Shown in pieces: positions 7,334-15,430 of a stretch of 64,000 bases of DNA. The notes under the pieces are model-generated. The model was not told the DNA's origin. It made no database searches and saw nothing but the letters and a program-made list of their open reading frames with translations. The first letter of the stretch is position 1, and each line of letters opens with the position of its first letter. A program made the position numbers and the translations under genes. Origin of the DNA: Sphingomonas endolithica (GTDB lineage: Bacteria; Pseudomonadota; Alphaproteobacteria; Sphingomonadales; Sphingomonadaceae); NCBI RefSeq assembly GCF_025231525.1, contig NZ_CP103057.1, forward strand, positions 2,986,501 to 3,050,500. The letters run 5' to 3'.

Positions 7334-8122
7334 ATGAGCAGTGCCGCAATGCACATCGCCCGCACCGGGCTGGACGCGCAGGACATGCGGATGCGCGTGA
7401 TCTCGAACAACCTCGCAAACGTTAACACGACGGGCTACAAGCGCGACCGCGCCGCATTCGAGACGCTCGCCTACCAGACGGTGCAGGCGCCCGGCGCGCC
7501 GAGCACGTCGGAAACCAAATACGCCACTGGCCTGAACCTCGGCACCGGCGTGCGCATCCAGGGTACGGCGCGCATCGATACGCAAGGGTCGATGCAGACC
7601 ACCGGCAATTCGCTCGATCTGGCACTCGACGGCGACGGCTATTTCCAGGTCCAGCTGCCCGGTGGCACGCTCGGCTACACCCGCGCCGGCAATTTCTCGC
7701 GCTCCTCCGAAGGGCTGCTGGTCACGTCGGAGGGCTATCAGGTGATGCCCGGCATCACCGTGCCCGAAGGCACGACGACGATCACCGTCGGTACCGATGG
7801 CACGGTCAGCGCGATCGTACCCGGCCAGACCGACCCGAGCGAGTTCGGCCAGATCCAGATCGCCAATTTCCCCAACAGCGCCGGCCTGCTCGCCCAGGGC
7901 GACAATTACCTCACCGAGACTGCCGCCAGCGGCGCGGCGAACCTAGGCGTCGCCGGCCTGGATGGTCGCGGCAACATTCGCCAGGGCATGCTCGAGGCAT
8001 CGAACGTCAACGTCGTCGAGGAACTGGTCGACATGATCGAGACGCAGCGCGCGTATGAGGTGAACTCGAAAATGATCTCCGCGACCGACGACATGCTCAA
8101 ATATGTTAACCAGAATATCTGA
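7334..8122 (+). CDS. flgG: FlgG, distal rod protein
   Basis: 262 residues, the standard FlgG length. It begins SSAAMHIARTGLDAQDMRMR, followed by ISNNLANVNTTGYKRDRAAF, and ends in ASNVNVVEELVDMIETQRAYEVNSKMI, which are hallmark FlgG segments. FlgG builds the distal rod that passes through the P and L rings. A GGGAGC Shine-Dalgarno lies before the ATG. Its stop overlaps the first possible start of flgH (TGATG). Confidence 0.96.
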   Translation: MSSAAMHIARTGLDAQDMRMRVISNNLANVNTTGYKRDRAAFETLAYQTVQAPGAPSTSETKYATGLNLGTGVRIQGTARIDTQGSMQTTGNSLDLALDGDGYFQVQLPGGTLGYTRAGNFSRSSEGLLVTSEGYQVMPGITVPEGTTTITVGTDGTVSAIVPGQTDPSEFGQIQIANFPNSAGLLAQGDNYLTETAASGAANLGVAGLDGRGNIRQGMLEASNVNVVEELVDMIETQRAYEVNSKMISATDDMLKYVNQNI

Positions 8123-8811
8123 TGGTTAATGTCATGAAGACGCTACCGCTCCTGCTCGCCGCCGCCACGGTCGTCGCCAGCCCCGCCGATGCCGGATTGT
8201 TCGGCAAGAAGCGCGCGGTTGAGGATTTCTCCGCTGCACGGCCGATCGATCTCCCGCCGCCGGCGCCCGCGGTTGCCACCGGATCGATCTTCCAGGTCAA
8301 TGACGGCTATGCCTCGCTGATCGAGGGATCGCGCGCGCACCGCGTCGGCGATCCGCTGACCATCGTGCTGGTCGAACGCACGGTGGCGTCCAAATCGGCC
8401 AGTTCGAAGCTCGATTCGGGTGGCGGCTTCGGCATCACCCCGCCAAGCTCCGGCCCGCTGTCGCTGTTCAACCCGAGCGATGCGAGCGTCAGCGGCAAGC
8501 GCAACTTCAACGGCACCGGCCAGACCGATCAGTCCAACACGCTGTCGGGCGAAGTCAGCGTCACGGTCGCGAAGGTCTTTCCCAACGGCACGATGCTGGT
8601 TCAGGGGCAGAAGCGCGTGACGCTCAACCGCGGCGACGAATTCGTCCAGATCAAGGGGCTGATCCGCGTGGCGGATATCGACGCCAACAACCGCGTGGCC
8701 TCCACGCGCGTCGCCGATGCGCAGATCGCCTATACCGGCAAGGGCGACGTCGCCCGCGCCAGCCGCCAGGGCTGGCTCAGCCGCTTCTTCTCCGTGGTGA
8801 GTCCGTTCTGA
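8122..8811 (+). CDS. flgH: FlgH, L-ring protein, no lipobox cysteine
   Basis: 229 residues. The core carries FlgH features: GSIFQVNDGYASLIEGSRAH, VGDPLTIVLVERT, GTGQTDQSNTLSGEVSVTV and VRVADIDANNRVAS-like segments. FlgH forms the outer-membrane L ring and in most bacteria is a lipoprotein. Here the N-terminus (MKTLPLLLAAATVVASPADA, then GLFGKK) is a plausible ordinary signal peptide with an ADA|G cleavage site but has no cysteine, so lipid attachment is not predicted. The start may be 8122 (overlapping flgG) or the internal ATG at 8134. Confidence 0.93.
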   Translation: MVNVMKTLPLLLAAATVVASPADAGLFGKKRAVEDFSAARPIDLPPPAPAVATGSIFQVNDGYASLIEGSRAHRVGDPLTIVLVERTVASKSASSKLDSGGGFGITPPSSGPLSLFNPSDASVSGKRNFNGTGQTDQSNTLSGEVSVTVAKVFPNGTMLVQGQKRVTLNRGDEFVQIKGLIRVADIDANNRVASTRVADAQIAYTGKGDVARASRQGWLSRFFSVVSPF

Positions 8812-10004
8812 TGCGCATGTCCTTCAGCTTGCTCGACACCCTCCACCCGTTCGTCCTGAGCCTGTCGAAGGGCGTGTTCCGGGCACGTCCTTCGACAAGC
8901 TCAGGACGAACGGTGCTAGGGATGATAGCCGCATTTACCTCGCTCCTGATCGCCACCCCCGCCGCCGCCGACCGCGTGAAAGATCTCGGCGGCTTCCAGG
9001 GCATCCGCTCCAACCAGCTGACCGGCTACGGCGTGGTGGTCGGCCTCCCCGGCACCGGCGACGACAATCTCGAATATACCGTCCAGTCGCTGAAGGCCGT
9101 CGCCTCGCGCTTCGGCCTGCAACTCCCCGCCTCTGCCAATCCGGGGCTCAAGAACGCCGCCGTCGTGCTGGTCACCGCCGATCTGCCCGCCTTCGCCAAG
9201 CCCGGCCAGCGGCTCGACATCACCGTCGCCTCGATGGGCAAGGCCAAGTCGCTGCGTGGCGGCAGCCTGATCCTCATGCCGCTGCTCGGCGCGGACGGCC
9301 AGATCTACGCCATGGCACAAGGCAACCTTGCCGTCGGCGGGCTCGGCGCAGAGGGCAAGGACGGCTCGACCATCGTCGTCAACGTGCCCAGCACCGGGCG
9401 CATCCCCGAAGGTGCGACGGTCGAGCGCGCGGTGCAGACCGGTTTTGAAACGTCGCCCGCACTCACCTTCAACCTCGCACGTGCCGATTTCACCACCGCG
9501 CAGAACGTCGCCGGCGCGATCAACGCGCGCTTCGGCTTCGGCACCGCGCAGGCGATCGACGCCGTCTCGGTGTCGGTGCGCGCGCCGCAGGGCGGCGACG
9601 TGCGCGCGACCTTGATGAGCGCGATCGAGAATCTCGACGTCGTCTCGGCCGAGCCTTCGGCCAAGGTCATCGTCAATGCGCGTACCGGCACCGTCGTGAT
9701 CAATTCCGCGGTGCGAGTCGGCACGGCGGCGGTCACCCACGGCAAGCTCACCGTGCGCATCGACGAGCAGCAGCGCGTCAGCCAGCCCGCCCCCTTCAGC
9801 CAGGGGCAGACGGCGCTGGAGCAGCGCTCGAATGTCGCGGTGGAGGAAGAGAAACGGCAGATGTTCCTCATCTCGCCCGGCCCCAAGCTCAGCGATATCG
9901 TCAAGGCCGTCAACGCCATCGGCGCGTCGCCTGCCGATCTCGTCGCCATTCTCGAGGCGCTGAAGGAAGCGGGCGCGCTGAAAGCGGAGTTGATCGTGTT
10001 ATGA
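8811..10004 (+). CDS. flgI: FlgI, P-ring protein, with repeat in leader region
   Basis: 397 residues if translated from the ATG that overlaps the flgH stop. The mature part starts ADRVKDLGGFQGIRSNQLTG and contains GYGVVVGLPGTGDD, both FlgI signatures. FlgI forms the periplasmic P ring with help from FlgA. A 72-bp palindromic repeat (8844-8915) lies in frame at residues 12-35 and encodes the PFVLSLSKG...RPSTSSGRT peptide. Translation could begin after it, at the ATG at 8922, giving MIAAFTSLLIATPAAA as signal peptide. That peptide is short and lacks a charged N-terminus, so the true start is uncertain. Confidence 0.93.
   Translation: MRMSFSLLDTLHPFVLSLSKGVFRARPSTSSGRTVLGMIAAFTSLLIATPAAADRVKDLGGFQGIRSNQLTGYGVVVGLPGTGDDNLEYTVQSLKAVASRFGLQLPASANPGLKNAAVVLVTADLPAFAKPGQRLDITVASMGKAKSLRGGSLILMPLLGADGQIYAMAQGNLAVGGLGAEGKDGSTIVVNVPSTGRIPEGATVERAVQTGFETSPALTFNLARADFTTAQNVAGAINARFGFGTAQAIDAVSVSVRAPQGGDVRATLMSAIENLDVVSAEPSAKVIVNARTGTVVINSAVRVGTAAVTHGKLTVRIDEQQRVSQPAPFSQGQTALEQRSNVAVEEEKRQMFLISPGPKLSDIVKAVNAIGASPADLVAILEALKEAGALKAELIVL
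8844..8915. repeat. palindromic repeat, family F short form, inside flgI frame
   Basis: The arms CACCCGTTCGTCCTGAGCCT and AGGCTCAGGACGAACG-type sequence (actual right arm CTTCGACAAGCTCAGGACGA then ACGGTG) form an inverted repeat of 72 bp, exactly 24 codons. The related copy in thiD is at 47490-47569; longer relatives are at 48265-48407 and 58042-58185. Confidence 0.9.
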
Positions 10005-10354
10005 GCGACATTCCCGTCATCTCGGCCGTCCAGCCGACCACCGGCATTTCGACCGATACCAGCCGTCTCGGCAGCCGCGCCAATCTCGAGAAAGCGGGCA
10101 AGCAGTTCGAAGCGGTGTTCGTCGGCATGATGATGAAATCGATGCGGCAAGCCCATCTCGCCAGCGACCTGTTCGAGAGCAAGGGCCTCGACACGTTCCG
10201 CGAGATGCAGGACCAGAAGGTCGCGCAGTCGATGGCCGATACCGCGCCGCTCGGCATCGGCAAGGCGATGGTCGATTTCCTGGCCAAGGCCCAAGCCCAG
10301 ACTGCAACCGCGGCGGAGGCTGACGCCGGACATGCCGGAGGCACGCCCTCGTGA
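10001..10354 (+). CDS. flgJ: FlgJ-type rod-binding protein, no muramidase domain
   Basis: 117 residues, about the size of the FlgJ N-terminal domain alone. The segment KAGKQFEAVFVGMMMKSMRQA and DTFREMQDQKVAQSMA match the rod-binding (rod cap) family. The C-terminal glucosaminidase domain of enterobacterial FlgJ is absent, as is common in alphaproteobacteria; peptidoglycan cutting must come from another protein, possibly the transglycosylase at the left edge. It overlaps flgI by 4 nt and flgK by 4 nt. Confidence 0.92.
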   Translation: MSDIPVISAVQPTTGISTDTSRLGSRANLEKAGKQFEAVFVGMMMKSMRQAHLASDLFESKGLDTFREMQDQKVAQSMADTAPLGIGKAMVDFLAKAQAQTATAAEADAGHAGGTPS

Positions 10355-11694
10355 GCGACCTGCTCGGCATCGGCGCCAGCGGCGTCCGCGCCTATCAGAG
10401 CGCGCTGACCACCGTGTCGGAGAATATCGCCAATGCCGGCACGGCCGGCTATGCGCGCCGTGCGACGACGCTGAGCGAATTGTCGTCCGCCACCGGTGGG
10501 TTCACGCGGCGCATCGATGAGGGCAACGGCGTGCTGTTGTCGGGCGTCAGCCGCGCCGCGGACCAGTTCCGCAGTGCCGACGTGCGCGCTGCCGGGGCCG
10601 ATCTCGCGCGCTCGGAAACCGCGATCGGCTGGCTCGACCGGATCGAGACGACCTTCAACGGCACGCAGCTCGGCACGCGGCTGACCAGCTTCTTCAACGC
10701 GACCAAGGCGATCGCCGCCGATCCATCGGCGACCACGCCGCGCCAGGCGTTGCTTGAATCCGCCACCGCCGTTGCCACCGCCTTTGCCGGCACGGGCAAG
10801 GCGCTCGATGCCATCACCATCGAACTCGATGCCGCCGGGACCGATGCTACCGCCAGCCTCGACGCGCTCGGTGCGTCGCTCGGCAAGATCAACGATGCGC
10901 TGGGCCGCGCCCAGCCGAACACCGCCGGCGCGGCGCAATTGCTCGACCAGCGCGATCAACTGCTCGAACAGATGAGCGCGATCAGCGACGTGTCGGTCAC
11001 CACCGATGCCGCCGGCCGTTCCACCGTGCGGCTCGGGAATGCCACCGGCCCGGTGTTCGTCGCGGGCAGCGAAGCGGGGCATGTCAGCTACGCGCGCAAC
11101 GCAGAGGGTGCGGTGTCCTTCTCGGTACAGCGCGGGGACACGATCTCCAGCCTGTCGCCGGGCGGCGGGGTGCTTGCCGGCGTGGCCGAAGGTGCGGCGC
11201 GTCTCGTTGCCGCGCGCGATCAGTTGAACACGATCGCCGCCGGCTTCGTCGATGGCGTCAATGCGGTGCAAAGCGGTGGCGAGGATCTCAACGGCAAGTC
11301 GGGATCGGAGATGTTCGCGGTCGGCGCATCGCCATCGGACATCTCCTTGGCGCTCACCGATCCGCGCGGCATTGCCGCAGCATCAACCGGCGGTGGATCG
11401 CGCAACAACGGCAACATCGCCGCTTTCGATGCCGTGCGCGTCACCGGCAAGGCGGAGGCAGCCGTCACCGCGCTGGTTGCCGGAAACGCTTCTGCCCTGA
11501 ACGCGCGCAAGTCGGTCGCCGAGGCGCAAAGCGCGATACGCGACACGGCGGTCAACGCGCGCGATACGGTCAGCGGCGTCAATCTGGACACCGAAGCGGT
11601 CGATCTGCTGCGCTTCCAGCAAGCCTATCAGGCGTCGTCGCGGATCATCCAGGTCGCGCGCGAGACGCTCCAGTCGCTCCTCGAGATCCGGTAA
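10351..11694 (+). CDS. flgK: FlgK, hook-filament junction protein
   Basis: 447 residues beginning at a GTG that overlaps the flgJ stop. The N-terminus SDLLGIGASGVRAYQSALTT with ENIANAGTAGYARR and the C-terminus SGVNLDTEAVDLLRFQQAYQ are the conserved FlgK ends. FlgK (HAP1) joins the hook to the filament together with FlgL. The middle domain is rich in Ala/Ser, as in other alphaproteobacterial FlgKs. Export probably needs the FlgN chaperone encoded in the divergent operon. Confidence 0.95.
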   Translation: MSDLLGIGASGVRAYQSALTTVSENIANAGTAGYARRATTLSELSSATGGFTRRIDEGNGVLLSGVSRAADQFRSADVRAAGADLARSETAIGWLDRIETTFNGTQLGTRLTSFFNATKAIAADPSATTPRQALLESATAVATAFAGTGKALDAITIELDAAGTDATASLDALGASLGKINDALGRAQPNTAGAAQLLDQRDQLLEQMSAISDVSVTTDAAGRSTVRLGNATGPVFVAGSEAGHVSYARNAEGAVSFSVQRGDTISSLSPGGGVLAGVAEGAARLVAARDQLNTIAAGFVDGVNAVQSGGEDLNGKSGSEMFAVGASPSDISLALTDPRGIAAASTGGGSRNNGNIAAFDAVRVTGKAEAAVTALVAGNASALNARKSVAEAQSAIRDTAVNARDTVSGVNLDTEAVDLLRFQQAYQASSRIIQVARETLQSLLEIR

Positions 11695-11700
11695 CGCACC

Positions 11701-12612
11701 ATGCAGATCAGCACCCGCCAGCTTTACGATCGATCGACCAGCCTGATGCAGCAATTGTCGGTGCGCGCCGACACGTTGCAGACGCAGCTCGCGACCTCGA
11801 AAAAGGTCAACACGGCGTCGGACGATGTCGCCGCTTTCCAGAGCCTTTCGCTGATCAAGCGCAGCACGGCCGACGACACGACCTATGGCAGCAATATCAC
11901 CCTGGCCAAGTCGCTGCTCGCCCAATCCGATTCCACGCTGGCCGCGATCGAAAGCCAGTTGCAGCATGCCGCCGAGCTGGCGACGCAGGCGAACAACGGC
12001 ACGCTGTCCCCGGAGAACCGCAAGGTGATCGGCCAGCAATTGACCGTGATCGTGCAGGATCTGGTCGCGCTCGCCAACGCCAAGGATGGGCGTGGCGAGG
12101 CTTTGTTCGGCGCTGCCACGGGCGACAATGCGGTGGTGCAGGCAAGCGACGGCAGCGTCGCTTTCACCGGCGCGGGGGAAGTGTCGCCAATCCCGGTCGG
12201 AGACGGCATCGACGTCCAGGCGACCGACAGTGCCGCGCGCCTGTTCGGCGGCATTGCCACGGCCTCGGGGCCCAGTGACATGTTCGCGGTCATCTCGAAA
12301 CTCGCCACCGCGCTGATCAAGGACGATGGCGCCACCGCTGCCGCAGCGGATGCGGGCAACAGCCTGAAATCGGTGCTGGCGCAGGTCGGGGGCGCACGCG
12401 GCTCGGTCGGTGCGCGCGCAGCGCGTCTCGATCTCGAAAGCGATCGGCTGAGCGACGTCGCGCTCGCGCGCGAGATCGATCGCAGCGGGCTTGAAGATAC
12501 CGACATCATGGCCACCATCACCGAACTTCAAAAGACCATGACCGTGCTGCAGGCGACCCAGTCCAGCTTCTCCAAGCTGAGCGCGCTTTCTTTGTTCGAT
12601 TATCTGCGATGA
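11701..12612 (+). CDS. flgL: FlgL, hook-filament junction protein (flagellin-like)
   Basis: 303 residues with a flagellin-type N-terminus (MQISTRQLYDRSTSLMQQLS, LATSKKVNTASDDVAA) and C-terminus (DTDIMATITELQKTMTVLQA, then TQSSFSKLSALSLFDYLR). FlgL (HAP3) caps the FlgK ring and seats the first flagellin subunits. It lies 6 bp after flgK and is the last structural gene of the rod/hook run; a 98-bp gap precedes motA. Confidence 0.94.
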   Translation: MQISTRQLYDRSTSLMQQLSVRADTLQTQLATSKKVNTASDDVAAFQSLSLIKRSTADDTTYGSNITLAKSLLAQSDSTLAAIESQLQHAAELATQANNGTLSPENRKVIGQQLTVIVQDLVALANAKDGRGEALFGAATGDNAVVQASDGSVAFTGAGEVSPIPVGDGIDVQATDSAARLFGGIATASGPSDMFAVISKLATALIKDDGATAAAADAGNSLKSVLAQVGGARGSVGARAARLDLESDRLSDVALAREIDRSGLEDTDIMATITELQKTMTVLQATQSSFSKLSALSLFDYLR

Positions 12613-12710
12613 GCCGCTCGGTTAACGGCTTCACCACGAAATCGCGTTAGCCATCATGTAACGGGTGGGGGCCCGGCGGGTCCGCATCCACAGGGGAATT
12701 TCACCAGCGC

Positions 12711-13574
12711 ATGCTTCCAATTATTGGCCTTGTCGTCCTGCTCGTCATGATCTTCGGCGGGTTCGCGATCACCGGCGGCGCGCTGGGCCCGGTGATGGAA
12801 GCGATTCCGCACGAAATGCTGATCATCGGCGGCGCCGCGGTCGGCGCGCTGATCATCGGCAATTCGGGCAAGGAACTGAAGGCGCTGGGCTCCGGACTCT
12901 CCAAGGCTTTCAAGGGGCCGAAATACAAGAAGCAGGATTATCTCGACACGATCTTCCTGGTGTCGAAGCTGATGAAGATGCTCCGCACCGAGGGGCCGAT
13001 CGCGCTCGAGCCGCATGTCGAGGATCCGCAGTCGAGCGCGATCTTCGCCGATTATCCGCGCCTGCTGGCCGATCGCACGCTGGTCAACCTGATCGCCGAT
13101 ACGCTGCGCCTGGTCGTCGTCTCGTCGGGCACGCTCGACGTGCATGCGGTCGAGGACGTGATGGACAACATGATCAAGACCCACCACCACGAGGTGGAAA
13201 ATCCGCACGCCACGCTCGTCAGCCTGGCCGATGCGCTGCCGGCGCTCGGCATCGTCGCGGCGGTGCTCGGCGTGGTCAAGACGATGGGCGCGATCGACAA
13301 GCCGCCGGCGATCCTGGGGGCGATGATCGGCTCGGCGCTGGTCGGCACGTTCCTGGGGGTGCTGCTCGCTTACGGTATCGTCGCCCCGCTCGCCAATCGG
13401 CTGCAGCAGGTGATCGCCGCCGATGCCGCGATCTACCATGTGGTGAAACAGATCATCATCGCCTCCCTGCATGGCCATCCGCAGCCGCTGGTGATCGAGG
13501 CTGCGCGCTCGGGCATTGCGGTTGGCAACCAGCCCAATTTCGCCGAAGTGTTCGACGGCCTCAGGGGCCGCTGA
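12711..13574 (+). CDS. motA: MotA, flagellar motor stator
   Basis: 287 residues, the usual MotA length, with four predicted membrane segments: MLPIIGLVVLLVMIFGGFAI, the HEMLIIGGAAVGALIIGNSG segment, and the pair around ALPALGIVAAVLGVVKTMGA and LVGTFLGVLLAYGIVAPLAN. MotA/MotB complexes form the proton channel that turns the rotor through the charged cytoplasmic loop. It is followed after one base by motB. This is the conventional stator, in contrast to the compact pair at 2274-3442. Confidence 0.95.
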   Translation: MLPIIGLVVLLVMIFGGFAITGGALGPVMEAIPHEMLIIGGAAVGALIIGNSGKELKALGSGLSKAFKGPKYKKQDYLDTIFLVSKLMKMLRTEGPIALEPHVEDPQSSAIFADYPRLLADRTLVNLIADTLRLVVVSSGTLDVHAVEDVMDNMIKTHHHEVENPHATLVSLADALPALGIVAAVLGVVKTMGAIDKPPAILGAMIGSALVGTFLGVLLAYGIVAPLANRLQQVIAADAAIYHVVKQIIIASLHGHPQPLVIEAARSGIAVGNQPNFAEVFDGLRGR

Positions 13575-13575
13575 G

Positions 13576-14481
13576 ATGGCGGCGCGGGCACCGCACGGCA
13601 GCAACCAGCCGCTCAGGATCATCTACAAGAAGGTCTATGTCGAAGCGCAGGGCGGCCATCACGGCGGCGCCTGGAAGGTCGCCTATGCCGATTTCGTGAC
13701 CGCGATGATGGCTTTCTTCCTGCTCATGTGGCTGCTCGGCGCCACCAGCGAGAAGCAGCGCCGCGCGCTCGCCGACTATTTCGCGCCCACGCTGATCGAC
13801 CTCAAGCAGAACAGCGCCGGCTCGAACGGCCTGTTCGGCGGCGCCTCGATCATTGACAAGGATAATTACCCCCACAAAGCCGCCCAAACCGGCACCCGTT
13901 CGATGACCATCCCCGCCGATTCGACCGGCGGCAGTAACGTTGGTACCGGGCAGAAGGGATCACTCAAGAACAGAGCAAGGCTGGGCGCAGAGGACCTACA
14001 GAACTTCGAGAAGATGAAGCGCCGGGTGGAAAGTCAGATGGCGGCTAACCCGAAGCTGGCTAAGCTCGCTAATCACGTCCGCTTCACCCGCACGCGTGAT
14101 GGAATGCGTATCGATCTGCTGGACGATGCCGATTATTCTATGTTCGCGCTTGGCACAACGCAGCTCGATCCGGAAGCATCCCGGCTGATCGGCTTGATCG
14201 CCGCATCGATCCGCGACACCGACAACCCGATCATGATCCGTGGTCACACCGACAGCCTCGCCTATGACGATCCGCTGGCGATGAACAATTGGATCCTGTC
14301 GTCCAGCCGCTCGGAAGCGACGCGTCGCCGTTTGTTCTATGGTGGCATCCCGGAAAAGCGCTTCGAGCGGATCGAGGGCGTGGCGGATCGCGAGCCGATG
14401 ATCATCTCCAACCCGTCCGATCCGCGCAACCGTCGCGTCGCGATCACCTTGCTCTACCGCGCGGGACGATTTGGCGACTGA
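13576..14481 (+). CDS. motB: MotB, flagellar motor stator
   Basis: 301 residues. A cytoplasmic N-terminus (IYKKVYVEAQGGHHGGAWKV) leads into the membrane helix AYADFVTAMMAFFLLMWLLG, which carries the proton-accepting Asp. The C-terminal OmpA-like domain has the peptidoglycan-binding motif MIRGHTDSLAYDD and SRSEATRRRLFYGGIPEKRF. MotB anchors the stator to the cell wall. The ATG at 13576 follows the motA stop; an upstream in-frame start would extend into motA without support. Confidence 0.95.
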   Translation: MAARAPHGSNQPLRIIYKKVYVEAQGGHHGGAWKVAYADFVTAMMAFFLLMWLLGATSEKQRRALADYFAPTLIDLKQNSAGSNGLFGGASIIDKDNYPHKAAQTGTRSMTIPADSTGGSNVGTGQKGSLKNRARLGAEDLQNFEKMKRRVESQMAANPKLAKLANHVRFTRTRDGMRIDLLDDADYSMFALGTTQLDPEASRLIGLIAASIRDTDNPIMIRGHTDSLAYDDPLAMNNWILSSSRSEATRRRLFYGGIPEKRFERIEGVADREPMIISNPSDPRNRRVAITLLYRAGRFGD

Positions 14482-14517
14482 CGCAACTCGCGGCGCGGGT
14501 GGTGGGTTAACCCGGCC

Positions 14518-14982
14518 ATGCAAACTCAGCCCGCACTCCCATCGCTCCCGCCGCTCTGGCCTCGCTTCCTCGGGCTGGCCGGGCTGCTGCCGCAAGCTTT
14601 GGCGATGTTCGCGTTGCTTGGCGGCAACCCGGAGGCGCGCTATGTCGCTCTGGCCTGCGCCTTTGCCTATGCCGCGCTGATCCTCAGCTTTCTGGGGGGA
14701 ACATGGTGGGGGCTAGCCGCCGCCAGCGGCACGGCACCACGCTGGCTCTGGATCGCGGCCGTCGTGCCCTCGCTGATCGCCTTTGCCAGCGCCTATCCCT
14801 GGATGGTCGGGGAACCTTGGCCGCAACCCTCGCTCGTGATGCTGGCTGCGGCGCTGATCGCCTCGCTCGGCGTCGATTGGCAGTTGCGGCGGATCGGCAT
14901 CGCGCCGTCCTGGTGGCTAAGCCTCCGCTTGCCGCTCTCGCTTGGTCTCGGCGGTCTGACGCTGGCGATCGCCTATCTGTGA
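14518..14982 (+). CDS. DUF3429-like membrane protein
   Basis: 154 residues with four or five hydrophobic segments (FLGLAGLLPQALAMFALLGG, VALACAFAYAALILSFLGGT, WLWIAAVVPSLIAFASAY, LPLSLGLGGLTLAIAYL). The pattern YAALILSFLGGTWWGLA is characteristic of the DUF3429 family of inner-membrane proteins of unknown function. It stands alone between motB and the convergent DUF695 gene. No catalytic motif is visible. Confidence 0.7.
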   Translation: MQTQPALPSLPPLWPRFLGLAGLLPQALAMFALLGGNPEARYVALACAFAYAALILSFLGGTWWGLAAASGTAPRWLWIAAVVPSLIAFASAYPWMVGEPWPQPSLVMLAAALIASLGVDWQLRRIGIAPSWWLSLRLPLSLGLGGLTLAIAYL

Positions 14983-15001
14983 TCGTCGGCCGCGCCGCGG
15001 A

Positions 15002-15430
15002 TCAAGCCGCCGGCTGTACTTCGCGCAGCCCTTGCCATTCCGGATCAGGGGCAGCCTCTAATTCGACGGGATAGCGCGGATGGCCGTCCAGCGCCTCGCT
15101 GAATCGCTTCGCGAAGTCCTCGCCGTCGTTGGTGTAATAGCGCCATTGCTTCGCGCCGTTTCCGGTGATCGCGGCAGCTTCGGTCGCCCAATCTTCGGCT
15201 GCGATCGAATCGAAGATGACTTCCTCGAAGTCGGTGATTCGGTCGTAGGTCGCGCGGTCCGGCATGCCGGCGGTCGCGGTCCCATCGAACTCCCAGGTGA
15301 CCAGCACCAGCACCGGGCGGGCGCTCCGCTGCTCTGCCAGCGGCACGCGCGCGAGGGCACGGATGATCGTCGTGCTGCCGCCGGCCTTGCCTTGCGCCAG
15401 CGTCCAGTCTGCAGCGTTGCGCTTGGCCAT
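15002..15430 (-). CDS. DUF695-like protein of unknown function
   Basis: 142 residues, soluble, with no signal peptide. It contains VLVLVTWEFDGTATAGMPDR, FEEVIFDSIAAEDWA and WRYYTNDGEDFAKRFSEAL, a layout resembling the DUF695 family. The ATG overlaps the hemA stop (TGATG), so it is probably cotranslated with 5-aminolevulinate synthase. That linkage is an observation of position, not proof of a role in haem metabolism. Confidence 0.65.
   Translation of the reverse strand: MAKRNAADWTLAQGKAGGSTTIIRALARVPLAEQRSARPVLVLVTWEFDGTATAGMPDRATYDRITDFEEVIFDSIAAEDWATEAAAITGNGAKQWRYYTNDGEDFAKRFSEALDGHPRYPVELEAAPDPEWQGLREVQPAA

Noticed and set aside
13516..13575. Longer motB start inside motA
   Set aside because: The extra residues are motA sequence read in another frame; the ATG immediately after the motA stop fits the family.
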